Assembly (NCBI RefSeq): GCF_036898825.1
Contig: NZ_JARUND010000001.1
Location: 372,001 to 436,000 of the forward strand
Length of the DNA stretch: 64,000 nucleotides
Reading direction: 5' to 3'
Source of the DNA: Streptomyces sp. B21-083
Lineage (GTDB): Bacteria; Actinomycetota; Actinomycetes; Streptomycetales; Streptomycetaceae
In this document: positions 62,301-64,000 of the stretch, piece by piece
Position numbering within the stretch: the first letter of the stretch is position 1
Layout of the letters: the number at the start of each line of letters is the position of its first letter
Notes under the pieces: generated by a model
What the model was told of the DNA's origin: nothing
Database searches by the model: none
Seen by the model: only the letters and a program-made list of their open reading frames with translations
Translations under genes and position numbers: made by a program

Positions 62301-62962
62301 TGACCGTCCCGGCCGGCTGGACCGCGACCGCCGACGGCGCCACCGGCTTCGGCCGGGTCCGGCCCGGCACATCGGTGACCGCCCGCTACTCCGTGACCCC
62401 GCCCGCCGACCCGGTTCACTACGCCGTGCTGTCGGCGACCGCCGGGCTGAAACAGGCTGGTCGGCCGAAGAGTGTCACCGGCGAGCGGGCCGTGCAGGTG
62501 CCACCGCCAGGGCTCTCCAAGGACGCGTACGTCAGCGATCTGACCCTGGTCAAGGCGGTCAACGGCTGGGGTCCGGTCGAGAAGGACCTGTCCAACGGTG
62601 AGGCCGCGGCGGGTGACGGACGGACCCTCACCATCGCCGGCACCCCCTACGGCAAGGGCCTCGGCGTCCACGCGAACAGCCAGGTCAGGGTCTATCTGGG
62701 CGGCGGCTGCACCAGGTTCACCGGCGTCGCCGGGGTGGACGACGAGGTCGGTGACGGCGGCAGCGTCTCCTTCCAGGTGGTCGCCGACGGCCGCACCCTT
62801 GCCACCACCCCGGTCATGTCCGGCTCCGACGGCGGCACCACCGTCGACGTGGACGTGTCCGGCGCTCGCTGGCTGGACCTGGTCGTCGACGGAAACGGCG
62901 ATGTCTCCAGCGACCACGCCGACTGGGCGGACGCCGAGTTGACCTGTACGGGCGGTTCCTGA
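59306..62962 (+). CDS. Secreted GH35 beta-galactosidase with C-terminal NPCBM domain
   Basis: 1218 aa, longer than single-domain GH35 enzymes. Signal peptide RSLLLASVLAATSLGAPAAG. GH35 barrel: WGAEFHYFRLPSPDAWRDVL, RPGPYINAEVSGGGFPAW, the acid/base in ILYQVENEYQGG (Glu198) and the nucleophile in LIIPEAQGGAFDPWGG (Glu285), then MTYGGTNWGWLADPNAVYTS. Jelly-roll galactose-binding domains, a NEW3-like domain (about 965-1050) and a C-terminal NPCBM domain (SKDAYVSDLTLVKAVNGWGP, GLGVHANSQVRVYLGGGCTR). Start ATG overlaps the previous stop (ATGA). Removes beta-linked galactose outside the cell. Confidence 0.93.
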   Translation: MRGRVRSLLLASVLAATSLGAPAAGAAVSPARTAPVTANQHTVTYDQYAVQVDGKPLYIWGAEFHYFRLPSPDAWRDVLQKIKAGGFNAVSLYFDWGYHSAKQGSYDFSGVRDVERLLDEAERAGLYVIARPGPYINAEVSGGGFPAWRKTRAGVNRTSEEGYLKDAQEWMSRINPIIARHQLTRGKGSVILYQVENEYQGGRHDADYMQTLIDWAKEDGIDVPTFVNDGGANRNWVSGKGAPDIYGFDAYPQGFDCRNPDDWKNLPDYTYVNDWKPESPLIIPEAQGGAFDPWGGTGYQDCAKLTGTDFTRVFSKMNIAAGVSGQSFYMTYGGTNWGWLADPNAVYTSYDYGAPINESRQLTDKYQEFKRLGYFVNSVGSLARTDKAEAPVPSDEALRIHRRVNPDDGTQFFTVRHADTRVKDKNETTLSLTGSDGDYPRVPQQGAITVDGRDAKLLVAGYDLGDQRLVYSTSEIMTHATIGDREVALLYGRAGETGETVLRYAKRPQVKVLAGDVTTTWDAERGDLRLNYTHKGLARVLVNGLELLIADVAETAHWWRQDTADGPVLVRGPSLVRTAEVKGDTLRLTGDSTRAAKIEVIADTKKVTWNGRRTAVTEAPRTVRLPALTTWKYKEEAPETARDFDDSAWPTAARLSTADAELNGSLPVLAMDEYGFHHGDVWYRGRFRTTGAATALALNADTGPTGQYAVWLNGRYLGSSGDGAHTFDIPAGTLKGAGDNVLAVLAENAGHNEEWGHDYSKEPRGLLGAEVIGGASTLTWKVQGSRGGENPVDTARGPYNNGGLYGERAGWSLPGYPDGGWKRTSLSASARSGAAEPGVRWYRTGAKLDLPTGQDNALALDLAEPEGGSTAYRAQIFVNGWLIGRSLPDTGPQTRFVVPKGILREQGDNTIALAVWSTGKAAGPGSVKLVDLGASAGGIKVNTVSAPSYDARTYAMPAPGARITVDAVPFLSTGTTTEVPVTLTVAKGAPAARDVEVSLTVPAGWTATADGATGFGRVRPGTSVTARYSVTPPADPVHYAVLSATAGLKQAGRPKSVTGERAVQVPPPGLSKDAYVSDLTLVKAVNGWGPVEKDLSNGEAAAGDGRTLTIAGTPYGKGLGVHANSQVRVYLGGGCTRFTGVAGVDDEVGDGGSVSFQVVADGRTLATTPVMSGSDGGTTVDVDVSGARWLDLVVDGNGDVSSDHADWADAELTCTGGS

Positions 62963-64000
62963 TGGCCGTACAGCCGAGTGCGATACGCGGCGGCCCCATT
63001 GCTCTGCTGCTGGCACTCATCGCCGCCCTGGCGGGGCCGGTGGAACCCGCCCGGGCCGGCCAGCAAGCCGATGGGCACGGCTGGACCGGCACGTGGGCGA
63101 CGGCTCCGAGCGAGCACTACGAGGTCACGGGGATGTCCGAGGTGACGGTACGGATGCCGGTGCGCACCAGCGTCGGCGGCTCTCGGGTATGTGTCCGACT
63201 GTCGAACGCGTACGCCACCCAGCCGGTGACGATCGGTCACGCGACCGTGGGGCTGCGCGACGGCGGACCTGCGGTCAAGCGGCCGTACGAGGTGCGGTTC
63301 GGCGGGAAGAGGCAGGTGACGATCTCGGCCGGGGGCACAGCGGTCAGCGACCCGGTCCGGTTCCCCCTGCCCGCCGGTGCCGATCTGGTGGTCAGCCTCT
63401 ATCTGTCCGGTCAGGTCACCCACATCACCGCCCACTGGTGGGCGCAACAGACCGTGTACTGGACGGACTACCAGGCCGGTGACCATGCCGCCGACACCGG
63501 CGGTGACGCCTTCACCTGGACCACCACGAGCTGGCCGTTCCTCTCCCGCGTCGACGTGAGCGCGCCCAAGGCGGGGTCGGTGGTGGCGCTCGGCGACTCG
63601 ATCACCGACGGGTCCTATTCGACGACCGACACCAACCGGCGCTGGCCCGACCTGCTGTCCGCGCGGCTGAACGCCTGCCGCCCCGGCGCCGGGGTGCTCA
63701 ACGCGGGTATCACCAGCAACCGGATCACCGCCGGGACGGAGACCAACCCCTCGGCGCTGGACCGTCTCGAACGGGATGTGCTGTCCCAGCCGGGGGCCAG
63801 GACCCTGATCCTCTTCGAGGGGATCAACGACCTCGGCGGAGCGAGTGCCGAGCAGATCATCCCCGGGATGAAGACCATCGCGGGCCGTGCCCACCAGCGC
63901 GGTATGCGGGTCGTCGGCGCCACGATCACCCCGTACATGGACTTCACCTGGGGCGGCTGGAGCGAGGAGCGGGAGGCACGGCGGCAGCGGGTCAACGCGT
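62962..64000 (+). CDS. Secreted SGNH/GDSL hydrolase, 3' end outside window
   Basis: 346 codons visible, open at the window edge. The ATG overlaps the previous stop (TGATG). Signal peptide IALLLALIAALAGPVEPARA. An N-terminal beta part (WTGTWATAPSEHYEVTGMSE, VCVRLSNAYATQPVTIGHAT) is followed by the hydrolase domain with block I VVALGDSITDG (catalytic Ser), block II Gly in NAGITSNRI and block III FEGINDLGG; the catalytic Asp-x-x-His block lies beyond the edge. Members of this architecture are carbohydrate esterases or lipases. In this operon it may remove acetyl groups from the glycan attacked by the three glycosidases (inference). Confidence 0.88.
   Translation, partial: MAVQPSAIRGGPIALLLALIAALAGPVEPARAGQQADGHGWTGTWATAPSEHYEVTGMSEVTVRMPVRTSVGGSRVCVRLSNAYATQPVTIGHATVGLRDGGPAVKRPYEVRFGGKRQVTISAGGTAVSDPVRFPLPAGADLVVSLYLSGQVTHITAHWWAQQTVYWTDYQAGDHAADTGGDAFTWTTTSWPFLSRVDVSAPKAGSVVALGDSITDGSYSTTDTNRRWPDLLSARLNACRPGAGVLNAGITSNRITAGTETNPSALDRLERDVLSQPGARTLILFEGINDLGGASAEQIIPGMKTIAGRAHQRGMRVVGATITPYMDFTWGGWSEEREARRQRVNA

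Overview
The window is high-GC actinobacterial DNA, almost certainly from a Streptomyces or close relative. The reasons are the strong G/C third-position bias, frequent GTG and TTG starts, rare TTA (bldA-type) leucine codons, many ricin-type lectin modules on secreted proteins, an ATP-regulated LuxR (LAL) regulator, ECF/SigE sigma factors with membrane partners, and a sugar ABC importer without its own ATPase. No rRNA, intact tRNA, transposase or CRISPR array was seen. Many truncated or frameshifted genes suggest an accessory region such as a chromosome arm.

Layout. 0-6.8 kb: the 3' end of an AMIN-like secreted protein, an ECF sigma factor with its membrane-anchored partner, a TTA-containing LAL regulator, a DUF4242 protein, a secreted ricin lectin and a phosphotransferase. 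7-9.5 kb: a decayed DUF6192 gene, a divergent MarR/cupin pair around a twin palindromic operator, and a small orphan gene. 10-16.5 kb: secreted glycan enzymes, namely a GH46 chitosanase with its own operator, a GH2 enzyme with a lectin domain and a GH29 alpha-L-fucosidase with lectin modules. 17-19.7 kb: SigE-family sigma factor, membrane protein and protein O-mannosyltransferase. 19.7-31.8 kb: a LuxR fragment, a cyclophilin, a DUF4157 zincin-like protein of the type linked to contractile injection systems, a broken hydrolase, two APH-fold phosphotransferases, a DUF1152 protein, a second AMIN-like protein, a 113-bp tandem repeat, a Ser/Thr kinase with an extracellular lectin domain, and small proteins.

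31.9-38.4 kb: a small oxidative module (Zn alcohol dehydrogenase, ABM-fold monooxygenase, tautomerase-like protein, AraC and TetR regulators). One operator motif, TATGAC-N4-G(T/C)(T/C)ATA, recurs at three places. The same module holds the remains of a Baeyer-Villiger-type monooxygenase and a beta-lactamase-fold hydrolase. An aldo/keto reductase and an MmyB-type remnant follow. 38.9-46.7 kb: an amidohydrolase and a MarR regulator sharing a 16/21-nt operator, a TetR regulator with a cysteine-less isochorismatase-like protein, and a wrecked molybdo-hydroxylase module (N-terminally truncated large subunit plus frameshifted XdhC), followed by orphan operators and a Fis-type remnant.

46.7-64 kb: an orphan response regulator and then what looks like a complete locus for a GalNAc- and galactose-containing glycan. 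It holds a class II ketose-bisphosphate aldolase, a DeoR/AgaR-type regulator, a sugar ABC importer (binding protein and two permeases), an AgaS-like SIS protein, and a tightly packed secreted set: GH31, GH123-like (DUF4091), GH35 beta-galactosidase and an SGNH esterase that runs off the window. The predicted division of labour is outside hydrolysis and deacylation, import of the released sugar, and inside deamination/isomerisation and aldol cleavage. The substrate is inferred from family combinations, not shown.
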